A DNA stretch of 64,000 nt from Curtobacterium sp. MCBA15_012 (GTDB lineage Bacteria; Actinomycetota; Actinomycetes; Actinomycetales; Microbacteriaceae). Under the pieces are notes generated by a model. It saw only the letters and a list, made by a program, of their open reading frames with translations. It was not told where the DNA came from and did no database searches. Positions 19,191 through 26,891 of this stretch are shown here, piece by piece. The number at the start of each line of letters is the position of its first letter. Position 1 is the first letter of the stretch. The position numbers and the translations under genes are program-made. The stretch spans positions 2,728,001 to 2,792,000 of the forward strand of contig NZ_CP126267.1 of assembly GCF_001864935.2 (NCBI RefSeq). The letters are read 5' to 3'.

Positions 19191-20634
19191 CCACACTTCT
19201 TTCTATCTCGAACACCTCGCGCAAGTACGCCAGGCGATCGGTACCGAAGATGACCACTCGCACCGAGCCGATGTCAGGCCCTGCGTCGCCGGGCACTGCG
19301 AACAACACATCACTCGGCCGCTCTTCGAAACGTTCGCTCTGTTCGACGACCGGAACTCTCCTCGACTTGTCCCGAACTTGTACGAAGACAGTCCCCGATG
19401 TCGTCTCGTCGGACATCGGTAGGCGCACCAAGTGACGTTCACCAGCCAGTACAGGTCTGTGCACATCCAAGAAGGTCGCGGGACCATCGCCCTGGGCGGA
19501 AGCCCGCTTGACGCCGCAACCGCTGCACCAAGAGATCAACCAGCGCTGCGCCACACCGCTCGTCGTTTGCCAGACCGTCCCCGAACACATGGCGCAGAAT
19601 CGTCCGGAATGTGTCGAGCTGCTCGGTGCGAGCCGCGCTCTACCGATCATCGCTTTCTGGAGAACGTCTCCGTGACCCGATCCTGACCCGAGTAGGCCCT
19701 CTTCGACGCAGTGCTCCCAGCCAGTCCTGATCGCGCGATGAATGCGATCGCGCAGGTCGGCCTGCGGCGTCGCTGCGGAGAAGTATGCTCTCGTCTCCAG
19801 TGTCGCGAGCCCGGATATCAACCTCCCCTGCTCAGCAAGTCGTCGGCCAAGCGCGCTGTTGGCGCCCACGTGCGCAACGGCGGCCAGGATGACCTCTTCG
19901 ATGGCCCGTAATCGCTTCACCTGAGACGGCGCTCTCGTCGGGAAGGACCGTGGCAGGTTCGACGAGGCGTCCGGGTGTTCTTCGGCCTCGTCCCCCCCAG
20001 CGGGCACCAGGAGGACGTACGCGCCATCCACCTCCGGTAGATCGTTCAAGTTCTGGACGATGTTCTCGACCGAGTCACCGGCCATCCAGCTGTCCTCGAT
20101 GACAGCGATCTGCCTTCGGTTGACGATCACCTGCCTCGTCGAAGCAACCACCTTCGAGAACCCAGCTTCAAGGAGCGTCCACGCGAGACTCAGGCCCGGC
20201 GAGCCGAGCTGGGCTGCGAGGTTTGCGCTGTTGCAAGAAAGGAGGAAACACACGTCGCCTCGCATGTTCGCCGCAAACTTCACGCAGCGCACCGCTCGCG
20301 ATTTTCGGCACGCCCCGCCTGCTCTGCAGCCGTCAGCCGCGCTGTCCGTGCCCACCGAGACGCGCGCGCCACACAGACACGAATCGCCGAGCAGGAGATG
20401 CAAGCCGTCGCCGTGGCCGGCAAGCAAGTACCCTCGCTCGGCCCGAGAAGCACGCCCTCGCAGTTCGAAGCGCGACTGCCAGTTCGGCGGGGGCGCCGTT
20501 GCAACGGCGAGAGCGCCGCCTGGAAGCCGGACTCGGACGTACGGGGGCTTGGAGTCGCGTCTTGCTCGAGATGCAACACCCTCCAGCTCATCGAAGGTCA
20601 GCCGCACTTCCACCGCCTCAGACTGCACGATCAC
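19183..20634 (-). CDS. CHAT-domain (caspase-like) protein with two Cys clusters
   Basis: A 483-residue protein unlike its family's usual TPR-linked forms. Residues about 20-225 form a CHAT/caspase-like domain: His 74 in LAGHGDGLHLLLG and Cys 134 in FLLSCNSANLA are the expected catalytic pair, followed by LLEAGFSKVVAST. Between them sits a CLCG...C...C cluster (Cys 86, 88, 103, 109), a possible metal site. The C-terminal half has a zinc ribbon, CAMC-x19-CSGC. Several GTG starts are possible (20676, 20634, 20628, 20613); 20634 gives a 17-base overlap with the DUF1152 gene. It is the best candidate for the leader peptidase of the cluster (inference). Confidence 0.72.
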   Translation of the reverse strand: MIVQSEAVEVRLTFDELEGVASRARRDSKPPYVRVRLPGGALAVATAPPPNWQSRFELRGRASRAERGYLLAGHGDGLHLLLGDSCLCGARVSVGTDSAADGCRAGGACRKSRAVRCVKFAANMRGDVCFLLSCNSANLAAQLGSPGLSLAWTLLEAGFSKVVASTRQVIVNRRQIAVIEDSWMAGDSVENIVQNLNDLPEVDGAYVLLVPAGGDEAEEHPDASSNLPRSFPTRAPSQVKRLRAIEEVILAAVAHVGANSALGRRLAEQGRLISGLATLETRAYFSAATPQADLRDRIHRAIRTGWEHCVEEGLLGSGSGHGDVLQKAMIGRARLAPSSSTHSGRFCAMCSGTVWQTTSGVAQRWLISWCSGCGVKRASAQGDGPATFLDVHRPVLAGERHLVRLPMSDETTSGTVFVQVRDKSRRVPVVEQSERFEERPSDVLFAVPGDAGPDIGSVRVVIFGTDRLAYLREVFEIERSVDE

Positions 20635-21628
20635 TGCCGATCGCCTCGATCCTCGACAGAAGACCGTCGCCAACACTTCGCACCGTCAACAACTGCCTCC
20701 CGTAACGTTGCTGGAACCGGTTGGTGACGAAATCACCTACACGGCAATCGTCGACCGCTTCTCGCCGGGCCTGGATCGGTAGGACGGAAAGGCGAGATGC
20801 GTTTGCACGCATCTCATCGACGTACCCGCTGTCGACGAGATCGACATTGGCATCCCGAATCCCCCTGGCGGCGGGGCGCACGGCGAGCCCAGGATTTCGG
20901 GTCAACGCTGTCAGCGGTAGACGAACAGCTCGGGCGGCGAAACAGTTGAGGTGCACTGGCCGCCCTCGCCCATCGCACCACACTCGGCCGCGGCGACCCG
21001 AAAGGGCGCTGAGCCAAAGCCTGCTCGCTTCGGAGTCGACGGCGTCGAACACGTCCAGGAGCTTCGGTGCCCCCGCATCGATACGGCAGTCTTCGTGCGG
21101 CATCTCGGACAGGCGGACGGTGATCTCTACCTGAGTCAGCTCGTTGTCGACCCCCGGGCCGGCCACGATCACATCAGCGGCCCGGATCTGGTCGGCGTCG
21201 ATCACGAGACGAATTGCAAGTGCTTCGAGCAAGGGACTCGTCAAGCCCTCATGAGAAGCCTCGCCCAGTATGTCTCCCCCCGCATCGACCAGAACCACGC
21301 GCTCGTGGACGTCCTTCGAGACCAACGCGTTCAACACGCCGGCGGACCAGGACAAGTCGTCGACATCGAGCAGGTGCAAGCTCCCGGGTAGGTTCTGGGC
21401 CAGAGTGCGCACCTGATCCCACCTGCCGTCGATGGTGAACGTCTCAGGGTCGACCCGGCCATGAGCCGCTCGGTCTACCCCATGCAGTGCCGACCATGGG
21501 CTGTAGCCGGCAGACAGAGCGTCACGACGCCAAGCGAACGTGACAAAACTGTCGATCGGACTCACCTCAGAAAGGGCGGCAGCGACGATGAGATCGCCCG
21601 GCCCTCCGGCGGCCATGTACACGGTCAC
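20618..21628 (-). CDS. DUF1152-family protein
   Basis: A 336-residue protein with YMAAGGPGDLIVAAAL at the N-terminus (a glycine loop like a nucleotide-binding G-G-x-G-D) and VVLVDAGGDILGEASHEGLTSP in the middle, the signature block of DUF1152. The fold is probably Rossmann-like; no reaction is known for the family. The C-terminal 100 residues include a Cys (NCFAARAV) and an Arg-rich segment. GTG 21628 lies 6 bases after a ggggag ribosome-binding site; GTG 21622 is an alternative. It follows the small peptide gene and the strong hairpin, making it the first enzyme gene of the operon. Confidence 0.75.
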   Translation of the reverse strand: MTVYMAAGGPGDLIVAAALSEVSPIDSFVTFAWRRDALSAGYSPWSALHGVDRAAHGRVDPETFTIDGRWDQVRTLAQNLPGSLHLLDVDDLSWSAGVLNALVSKDVHERVVLVDAGGDILGEASHEGLTSPLLEALAIRLVIDADQIRAADVIVAGPGVDNELTQVEITVRLSEMPHEDCRIDAGAPKLLDVFDAVDSEASRLWLSALSGRRGRVWCDGRGRPVHLNCFAARAVRLPLTALTRNPGLAVRPAARGIRDANVDLVDSGYVDEMRANASRLSVLPIQARREAVDDCRVGDFVTNRFQQRYGRQLLTVRSVGDGLLSRIEAIGSDRAV

Positions 21629-21648
21629 TGTTCTCCCCAGTGGTAGGG

Positions 21649-21684
21649 CGGCTCGCTCCCCGTGTCGTGGAGGGGAGCGAGCCG
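21649..21684 (-). terminator. Strong hairpin between peptide gene and DUF1152 gene (attenuator or processing site)
   Basis: A perfect 13-base stem (CGGCTCGCTCCCC with its complement) and 10-base loop, starting 6 bases after the stop of the 30-residue peptide gene. Such hairpins after RiPP precursor genes lower expression of the enzymes relative to the precursor; that role here is inference. Confidence 0.75.
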
Positions 21685-21689
21685 TGAAT

Positions 21690-21782
21690 TCACCAGCTCA
21701 TCAAGTTGTCCTCGGGAAGCTGTGCGATGTCGATCGACTCGATCTCCTCGATCAGCGCTTCAAGAGCGTTCTTCGTTTCCAC
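21690..21782 (-). CDS. Putative RiPP-like precursor peptide, 30 residues
   Basis: A short gene missed by length cut-offs. It encodes 30 residues: N-terminal METKNALEAL, then an acidic IEEIESIDIAQ stretch, ending LPEDNLMSW. The GTG start is the only one possible, because an in-frame TGA lies three codons upstream, and an aagggggg ribosome-binding site stands 9 bases before it. The acidic, probably helical N-terminal two thirds look like a leader and the C-terminal NLMSW-type tail like a core. It is the first gene of the low-GC operon and is followed by a 13-base-pair hairpin, the usual layout for a ribosomal peptide precursor. Function is inferred only from layout and composition. Confidence 0.65.
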   Translation of the reverse strand: METKNALEALIEEIESIDIAQLPEDNLMSW

Positions 21783-21835
21783 GGCGATTCACCCCCCTTC
21801 TCCACTCGCGCCACGCTGTAGCGGCAGTCTCACCC

Positions 21836-21848
21836 TACTATCGTAGTA
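21836..21848. promoter_or_regulatory. Short AT-rich inverted repeat in the cluster promoter region
   Basis: TACTATCGTAGTA, five-base arms around TCG, lies 54 bases upstream of the peptide start codon. On the minus strand it contains TACGAT, a fair -10 hexamer. It may be promoter, operator or both. Confidence 0.35.
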
Positions 21849-22407
21849 CGTCACATGCCACATCTCGGTTCGTGGTCGTGGCTGCCCACGGACAGCGCGT
21901 TTGTCGAGGGGAGGTGGCGGCAGCCGTGTGGCGTCCATCGGCGGACGTCATCCTTCGTTCTCCACGACCTGGCCGGTCTGAGTGCTTCCGCCCGGCTCGG
22001 TCGAGTCGAACGGCGCCATGGAGTCGATTCGAGACGCAGAACTCAGGGTTCCCTTCGGTTGACGTCGAGCGACTCGCGCCGCGGTCGGGATCGACGCGGA
22101 ATCGGAGGATGTGTCGAGCCTGGACGACCGTCAAAAGCTGCCTGGTGCACACCGCCAGAACAGTGGTCTAACAGGTCCTCCGAGACGCTCGTACACGTCG
22201 AGTCGTTCCCCGTGGTTCTGCCGGCAAGCCCCGTCTCGGTCCGAGAGGAGAGGACGTTGGACGCCGGCGAAGGTGTTGTGAGATTGGCCTCGATGGGAGA
22301 GCAGGTCCGGCTGAACCCTTCGGGCTGTGCCGATCACGCGAACCGCGCAGGCAGCTACACCCGGAGTACAGCGCTTGGTTGCCCCCGGGCGTCGGCCTAC
22401 GCTCGCG
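21849..22407. other. 560-base low-GC stretch without a recognisable gene
   Basis: Open frames in both directions exist but none resembles a known family and none has a convincing ribosome-binding site. The GC content stays low until about 22390 and then jumps at the beta-galactosidase 3' end. It probably holds the cluster promoter and a decayed flank of the acquired segment. Confidence 0.5.
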
Positions 22408-24324
22408 CTACGCCTCGGTGTGGCCGAGGTCGGGCTCGGTGAGCAGGCAGACCCGGCGTGCGGCCGACGCGTGCACCTCGAACACGACGACCTCGTTGCG
22501 GCCGGCCCGCAGCACCGGACCCGGCACGGCGAGGGTCCGCTGCGGCCCGCGCGACCAGTGCCGGCCGAGGCAGAACCCGTTGACCCAGGCGACGCCCTTC
22601 CGGAAGCCGTCGAGCGACAGGTACCGGTCCCCCGCCTCGGCGAGCTCGAACGCCCCCGCGGCGAACACTGGCCCGGCGAGCACGTCGCCGTCGGTCGGGA
22701 CCGCCTCGGCGAGCAGGGACAGCGCGGCGGGGGCGACCGGGTCGAGGGCGAGCGGCGACGCCGTCCACCGGGCGACCGGGACCCCGTCGACGGCGACCCC
22801 GCCGAGCAGGCCCTTCGGCTCGCCGATGCGGGGGCCGTAGTCGACCCGACCCTGGTCCTCGACGAGGAGCTCGAGCGTGCCGGTGACCGGCGGGAGCGCG
22901 ACGGCCCGGTCGTGGTGCTCGCGTTCGAGCACGCCGACCACGACGCCGTCGACGGAGACGACCGCACGGTCGCGGACCTCGGTGCCGACGGTGAGGACGC
23001 CGCCGTCCGGCAGGTCGACCTCGGCGCGGTACAGCACGAAGCCGCTGGCCGCCCCGAGCGCGTCGAACGTCGGCGGCTCGTCGTGCGTCGACCAGTCGGT
23101 GAGCGCGGGCAGCAGGGACCGCAGCGACGCGACCCGGTCGAGGCGGACGGCGACGTCCGCGGCGGGCGCGGGGCGCGCCTCCCGGCCGGTGCCGGACGCA
23201 CCCGGTGCCGACGCACCCGGTGCCGACGCGACCGGTGCCGACGCACCCGGCGCGGAGCCAGCTGCTCCGGATGCCAGCGCGGCCGGCGCGTCCTCGTCCA
23301 GGTGACCGGACCCGCCCGGCTGCATCGAGGCGGGCAGCGGCGGGACGGGCGCGTAGCGCTCGATCACCGCGCGGAACGCGTGGAACTTGTCGGTGGGGCG
23401 ACCGGCTTCGTCGAGCGGTGCGTCGTAGTCGTACGACGTCGCGATCGGCCGGTAGACGCCCTTGTCGTTCGCGCCGTTCGTGAAGCCGAAGTTCGTGCCC
23501 CCGTGGAACATGTAGATGTTCACGGAGCCGCCGGCGGCCAGCAGGACGTCGAGGTCCTCGGCGCTCGCGGACGCGGGCGTGGTGTGGTGGTGCTCGCCCC
23601 AGCTGTCGAACCAGCCGTCCCAGAACTCCGAGCACATGAGCGGACCGGTGGGCTGGGCCTGGCGCAGGCGGGCGAGCCGCTCGGTGGACCTCGAGCCGAA
23701 GGACCCGGTCTTGTGCAGCGACGGCAGCGACCCGTCCTCGAGCATGGTGCCCATCGGCTGGTCGACGCTCGTGAACGGCACGGTCAGCCCGACGTCGCGG
23801 TGCATCTGCTCGAGCTTCGTCAGGTACACGGGGTCGGAGCCGTACGCGCCGTACTCGTTCTCGACCTGCACGAGCACGATCGGCCCGCCCTGGTCGACCT
23901 GCCGTGGGACGAGCACGGGGGCGAGCTGCTCCAGGTACTGCCGCACGGCGGCCAGGAAGCCGGGCTCGTCGCGGCGCACACCCACGGTGCCGTCCGCGAA
24001 GAGCCAGTACGGCAGGCCGCCGTTCGACCACTCGGCGCAGATGTACGGGCCGGGGCGGACGATGGCGTGCATGCCCTCGGCGGCGACGAGGTCGAGGAAC
24101 CGCCCGAGGTCGAGGCCACCGGTCAGGTCGAACTCGCCGGGACGCGGCGCGTGGGCGTTCCACGCGACGTAGGTCTCGATGGTGTTGAGGCCCATCAGCC
24201 GGGCCTTGCGGATCCGGTCCTGCCACAGGTCGGGGTGGACGCGGAAGTAGTGGATCGCGCCGGAGAGCACCCGGTGCGGCTCGCCGTCGAGCAGGAAGTC
24301 GGTGTCGCCGATGGCGAAGCGCAT
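22408..24324 (-). CDS. GH35 beta-galactosidase
   Basis: A 638-residue family 35 glycoside hydrolase without signal peptide. SGAIHYFRVHPDLWQDRI and GPYICAEWSNGGLPYWL are family landmarks; the acid/base Glu lies in VQVENEYGAYG and the nucleophile Glu in MCSEFWDGWFDSWG. The catalytic barrel ends near residue 330; an Ala/Pro/Gly/Ser linker encoded by 15-base tandem repeats follows, then jelly-roll-like domains. It would release galactose from imported galacto-oligosaccharides. A gagaggg ribosome-binding site precedes the ATG. It is the last gene of an operon (two permeases, binding protein, enzyme) and a hairpin separates it from the binding-protein gene. Confidence 0.93.
   Translation of the reverse strand: MRFAIGDTDFLLDGEPHRVLSGAIHYFRVHPDLWQDRIRKARLMGLNTIETYVAWNAHAPRPGEFDLTGGLDLGRFLDLVAAEGMHAIVRPGPYICAEWSNGGLPYWLFADGTVGVRRDEPGFLAAVRQYLEQLAPVLVPRQVDQGGPIVLVQVENEYGAYGSDPVYLTKLEQMHRDVGLTVPFTSVDQPMGTMLEDGSLPSLHKTGSFGSRSTERLARLRQAQPTGPLMCSEFWDGWFDSWGEHHHTTPASASAEDLDVLLAAGGSVNIYMFHGGTNFGFTNGANDKGVYRPIATSYDYDAPLDEAGRPTDKFHAFRAVIERYAPVPPLPASMQPGGSGHLDEDAPAALASGAAGSAPGASAPVASAPGASAPGASGTGREARPAPAADVAVRLDRVASLRSLLPALTDWSTHDEPPTFDALGAASGFVLYRAEVDLPDGGVLTVGTEVRDRAVVSVDGVVVGVLEREHHDRAVALPPVTGTLELLVEDQGRVDYGPRIGEPKGLLGGVAVDGVPVARWTASPLALDPVAPAALSLLAEAVPTDGDVLAGPVFAAGAFELAEAGDRYLSLDGFRKGVAWVNGFCLGRHWSRGPQRTLAVPGPVLRAGRNEVVVFEVHASAARRVCLLTEPDLGHTEA
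23195..23254. repeat. 15-base tandem repeat inside the beta-galactosidase gene
   Basis: Four copies of a GACGCACCCGGTGCC-type unit, the last two with one or three changes. On the minus strand they encode repeats of an Ala/Pro/Gly/Ser pentapeptide in an interdomain linker, so copy number may vary between strains. Confidence 0.8.
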
Positions 24325-24344
24325 GGTGTGACCCTCTCAGGGAT

Positions 24345-24375
24345 CGGGGCCGTGCGGAAGATCCGCACGGCCCCG
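24345..24375 (-). terminator. Intercistronic hairpin before the beta-galactosidase gene
   Basis: A perfect 14-base stem (CGGGGCCGTGCGGA with its complement) and 3-base loop, between the binding-protein stop and the beta-galactosidase ribosome-binding site. It may act as a partial terminator or protect the upstream mRNA. Confidence 0.7.
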
Positions 24376-24393
24376 AGGTGGTGGTGGGACGTC

Positions 24394-25728
24394 TTACTTG
24401 GTGGTGACTTTGAAGCCCTGGTCGTTGCCGTACTTCACGAGGGCCTTCTGCCAGGCCTCGAGCCCGCTCTCGAGCGAGGTGCCGTTCTCGTACGACTGGC
24501 CGACGGTGTCCGCGTAGACGCTGTTCGCGTACACCTGGTAGGGCAGGTAGGTGAAGTCGGTGGCCGAGGTCTTCGACGCGTCGACGAGCACCTTGTTGAT
24601 CTCCTGGCCGCCGAAGTACTCCGGCTTCTCCTGCAGGAACGCGCTGGAGTCGAGGTCGGCGGTGGTCGACGGGAAGCCGCCGGACTCCATGAAGACCTTC
24701 GTCGACTCCTTGGACGAGTTGAGCCACTTCAGGAAGCCCGCGGCGAGGGCCGGGTTCTTCGACTGCTTCATGACCGCCTCGGCGCTGCCGCCGTTGCTCG
24801 CGGTCTGTGCCTGGCCGCCGTCGTACGTCGGCATCGGGGCGACGCGCCAGTCACCCTTCGACTCGGGGACGCTGGCCATCAGGTTGCCGGGCATCCAGGC
24901 ACCGGTGATCATCGTGGCGATCTGGCCGTTGCCGAGCTGCTTGTACCAGTCGTCGGTCCAGCCGGTGGTCTTCGACAGGAGCCCCTGCTCGACGAGCTGG
25001 TCCCAGGTCTTGGTCCACTTCTTCGTGCCCGCGTCCTCGAGGTTGATCGTGACCTGGTCGCCCTTCGTGGTGAAGGGGGTGCCGCCGGCCTGGGCGATCA
25101 TGCTCGTGGTGAAGCCGGCGTCGCCGGAGTCCGCCGCGATGTACTTCGACGGGTCGGCCTCGTGCAGCTTCTTGGCCGCGGCGACGTACTCGTCCCACGT
25201 CTTCGGCACGGCGATGCCGTACTGGTCGAAGACCTTCTCGTTGTAGAACAGCGCCATGGGGCCGGAGTCCTGCGGCAGGCCGTAGACCTTGCCGTCCATC
25301 GCGACGTTGCTCCAGGTGCCCTTCGAGAACTTGCTCTCGAGCTTGTCGAAGCCGTACGACTTGAGGTCGACGAGCGAGTCCGACAGCGCGAACTGCGGCA
25401 GGGCGTAGTACTCGACCTGCGCGACGTCCGGGGCGCCCGAGCCGGCCTTGATCGTGTTCTGCAGCTTCGTGTACTGGTCGGCACCGGTGCCGGCGTTGAC
25501 GATCTTGACCTTCACCTTGGGGTACTGCTTCTCGAACGCGGCGACCTGGTCCTTGGCCGAGGGGGTCCAGGACCAGTACGTCAGCGTGCCGCCGTCCTTG
25601 AGTGCCTTGTCGATGTCGCCGGACGAGCCGCCGGCGGACGAGCCACCGGAGGCGCAGGCCGCGAGGGCGATGGCGGCGGTGACGCCGATGGCGAGGGCGC
25701 TGAACCCGCGCCGGATGCGCTTGTGCAT
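24394..25728 (-). CDS. Extracellular sugar-binding lipoprotein (galactoside importer)
   Basis: A 444-residue family 1 solute-binding protein (MalE/UgpB-like). The signal peptide ends in lipobox LAAC (Cys 25), followed by a Gly/Ser linker. GGTLTYWSWTPSAKDQVAAF, PDVAQVEYYALPQF and YGLPQDSGPMALFYN are typical blocks. Encoded after its two permease genes and before the GH35 gene, so beta-galactosides are the likely ligand (inference). No ATPase gene is present; such importers usually share a housekeeping MsmK/MsiK-type ATPase. ATG start with a ggaaggc ribosome-binding site. About 200 bases of GC-rich, hairpin-prone sequence separate it from the permease gene upstream. Confidence 0.92.
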   Translation of the reverse strand: MHKRIRRGFSALAIGVTAAIALAACASGGSSAGGSSGDIDKALKDGGTLTYWSWTPSAKDQVAAFEKQYPKVKVKIVNAGTGADQYTKLQNTIKAGSGAPDVAQVEYYALPQFALSDSLVDLKSYGFDKLESKFSKGTWSNVAMDGKVYGLPQDSGPMALFYNEKVFDQYGIAVPKTWDEYVAAAKKLHEADPSKYIAADSGDAGFTTSMIAQAGGTPFTTKGDQVTINLEDAGTKKWTKTWDQLVEQGLLSKTTGWTDDWYKQLGNGQIATMITGAWMPGNLMASVPESKGDWRVAPMPTYDGGQAQTASNGGSAEAVMKQSKNPALAAGFLKWLNSSKESTKVFMESGGFPSTTADLDSSAFLQEKPEYFGGQEINKVLVDASKTSATDFTYLPYQVYANSVYADTVGQSYENGTSLESGLEAWQKALVKYGNDQGFKVTTK

Positions 25729-25925
25729 GGTGCCTTCCACTTCTTCGTGATCGGGGATGTTCCGTGGTGCAGGTGGTGCGCCGGTGCCGGACCGTCCGCA
25801 CCGTGGGCGGTGCGGACGCCGGTCGGCACCGGGTCGTGCGGTGGTGCTGCGGTGCGGTCCGTGGCGGACCGGCACCGTGCCTCCCGGCCGACGGTCCGAC
25901 GTGGACCGGCAGCCGGGTGGCGGGA

Positions 25926-26891
25926 TCAGGCCTTGACGGACCCGGCCGCGAGGCCGGACTGCCAGAAGCGCTGCAGGAAGAGGAACGCGACCACGATCGG
26001 GATGATCGTGAGGAGCGATCCGGTGACGACGAGGTTGTAGATCGGCTGCGCGCCGGAGCCGGTGGCCTGCGCGTTCCACTGGTTGAGGCCGACCGTCAGC
26101 GGGTACCACTTCGGGTCGCTCAGCATGATGAGCGGCAGGAAGTAGTTGTTCCAGGTCGCGACGACCGCGAACAGCAGGACCGTCACGACGCCCGGGGCGA
26201 GGAGCTTCAGCGCGATGGTGAAGAAGATCCGGAACTCGCCGGCGCCGTCCATGCGGGCGGCCTCGATGAGCTCGGTCGGGATCGCGTCGATCGCGTAGGT
26301 CCAGATCAGGTACATGCCGAACGGGCTGATCAGCGACGGCAGGATGATCGCCCACGGGGTGTTCGTCAGGCCGAACTGCGAGAACAGCAGGAAGGTCGGG
26401 ACGGCGAGGGCGGTACCGGGCACCGCGATCGCGCCGAGGACGACCGCGAACACCGCGCGGCGGCCGGGGAACTGGAACTTTGCCATGCCGTAGCCGGCGA
26501 CCGTCGCGAGCAGGGTCGCACCGCCGGCGCCGACGACGACGTACAGCAGCGTGTTGCCGAGCCACTGGACGAAGATGCCGTCGTCGTAGGTCAGCGTGTC
26601 GACGATGTTCTGCCAGAGGGTGAAGTCGCCGCCGAACCACAGGCCGAAGGTCGACAGGAGCGACGACTGCGTCTTCGTGCTGTTCACGAGCAGGTAGAAC
26701 AGCGGCGCGAACGAGTAGACGACGAAGACCACCATGACCGCGGTCAGCAGGCCGGAGCGCTTCACCTTGCGTCCGTCGACGGGCTTGCGGGGCTTCCGGG
26801 AGGCGCGGCTCGTCACGGCGCGCGGGTCGCGCTGCGTCGTGGTCGCCTCGGTGACGGTCGCCGGGCCGGCGGGGTGCTGCAGGGTGCTCAT
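25926..26891 (-). CDS. Sugar ABC importer permease (MalG-like)
   Basis: A 321-residue membrane permease. The cytoplasmic N-terminus is 45 residues and basic; six membrane segments follow, and the ATPase-contact EAA loop is ELIEAARMDGAGEFRIFFTIALKLLAP. The protein ends in SVKA. Start overlaps the stop of the partner permease by 4 bases. It forms the channel with the next protein; the cognate binding protein follows in the operon. Confidence 0.93.
   Translation of the reverse strand: MSTLQHPAGPATVTEATTTQRDPRAVTSRASRKPRKPVDGRKVKRSGLLTAVMVVFVVYSFAPLFYLLVNSTKTQSSLLSTFGLWFGGDFTLWQNIVDTLTYDDGIFVQWLGNTLLYVVVGAGGATLLATVAGYGMAKFQFPGRRAVFAVVLGAIAVPGTALAVPTFLLFSQFGLTNTPWAIILPSLISPFGMYLIWTYAIDAIPTELIEAARMDGAGEFRIFFTIALKLLAPGVVTVLLFAVVATWNNYFLPLIMLSDPKWYPLTVGLNQWNAQATGSGAQPIYNLVVTGSLLTIIPIVVAFLFLQRFWQSGLAAGSVKA

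Noticed and set aside
21838..22152. 104-residue frame upstream of the peptide gene, and a 195-residue plus-strand frame over it
   Set aside because: Neither has a family resemblance or a convincing start; the region fits a promoter and decayed flank better.
23195..23254. Repeats in the GH35 gene as a regulatory array
   Set aside because: They are in frame and encode a plausible interdomain linker.
22327..26040. 1237-residue plus-strand frame across beta-galactosidase and binding-protein genes
   Set aside because: Antisense of two well-supported genes and their gap; composition is Arg/Val/Gly-rich without domains.
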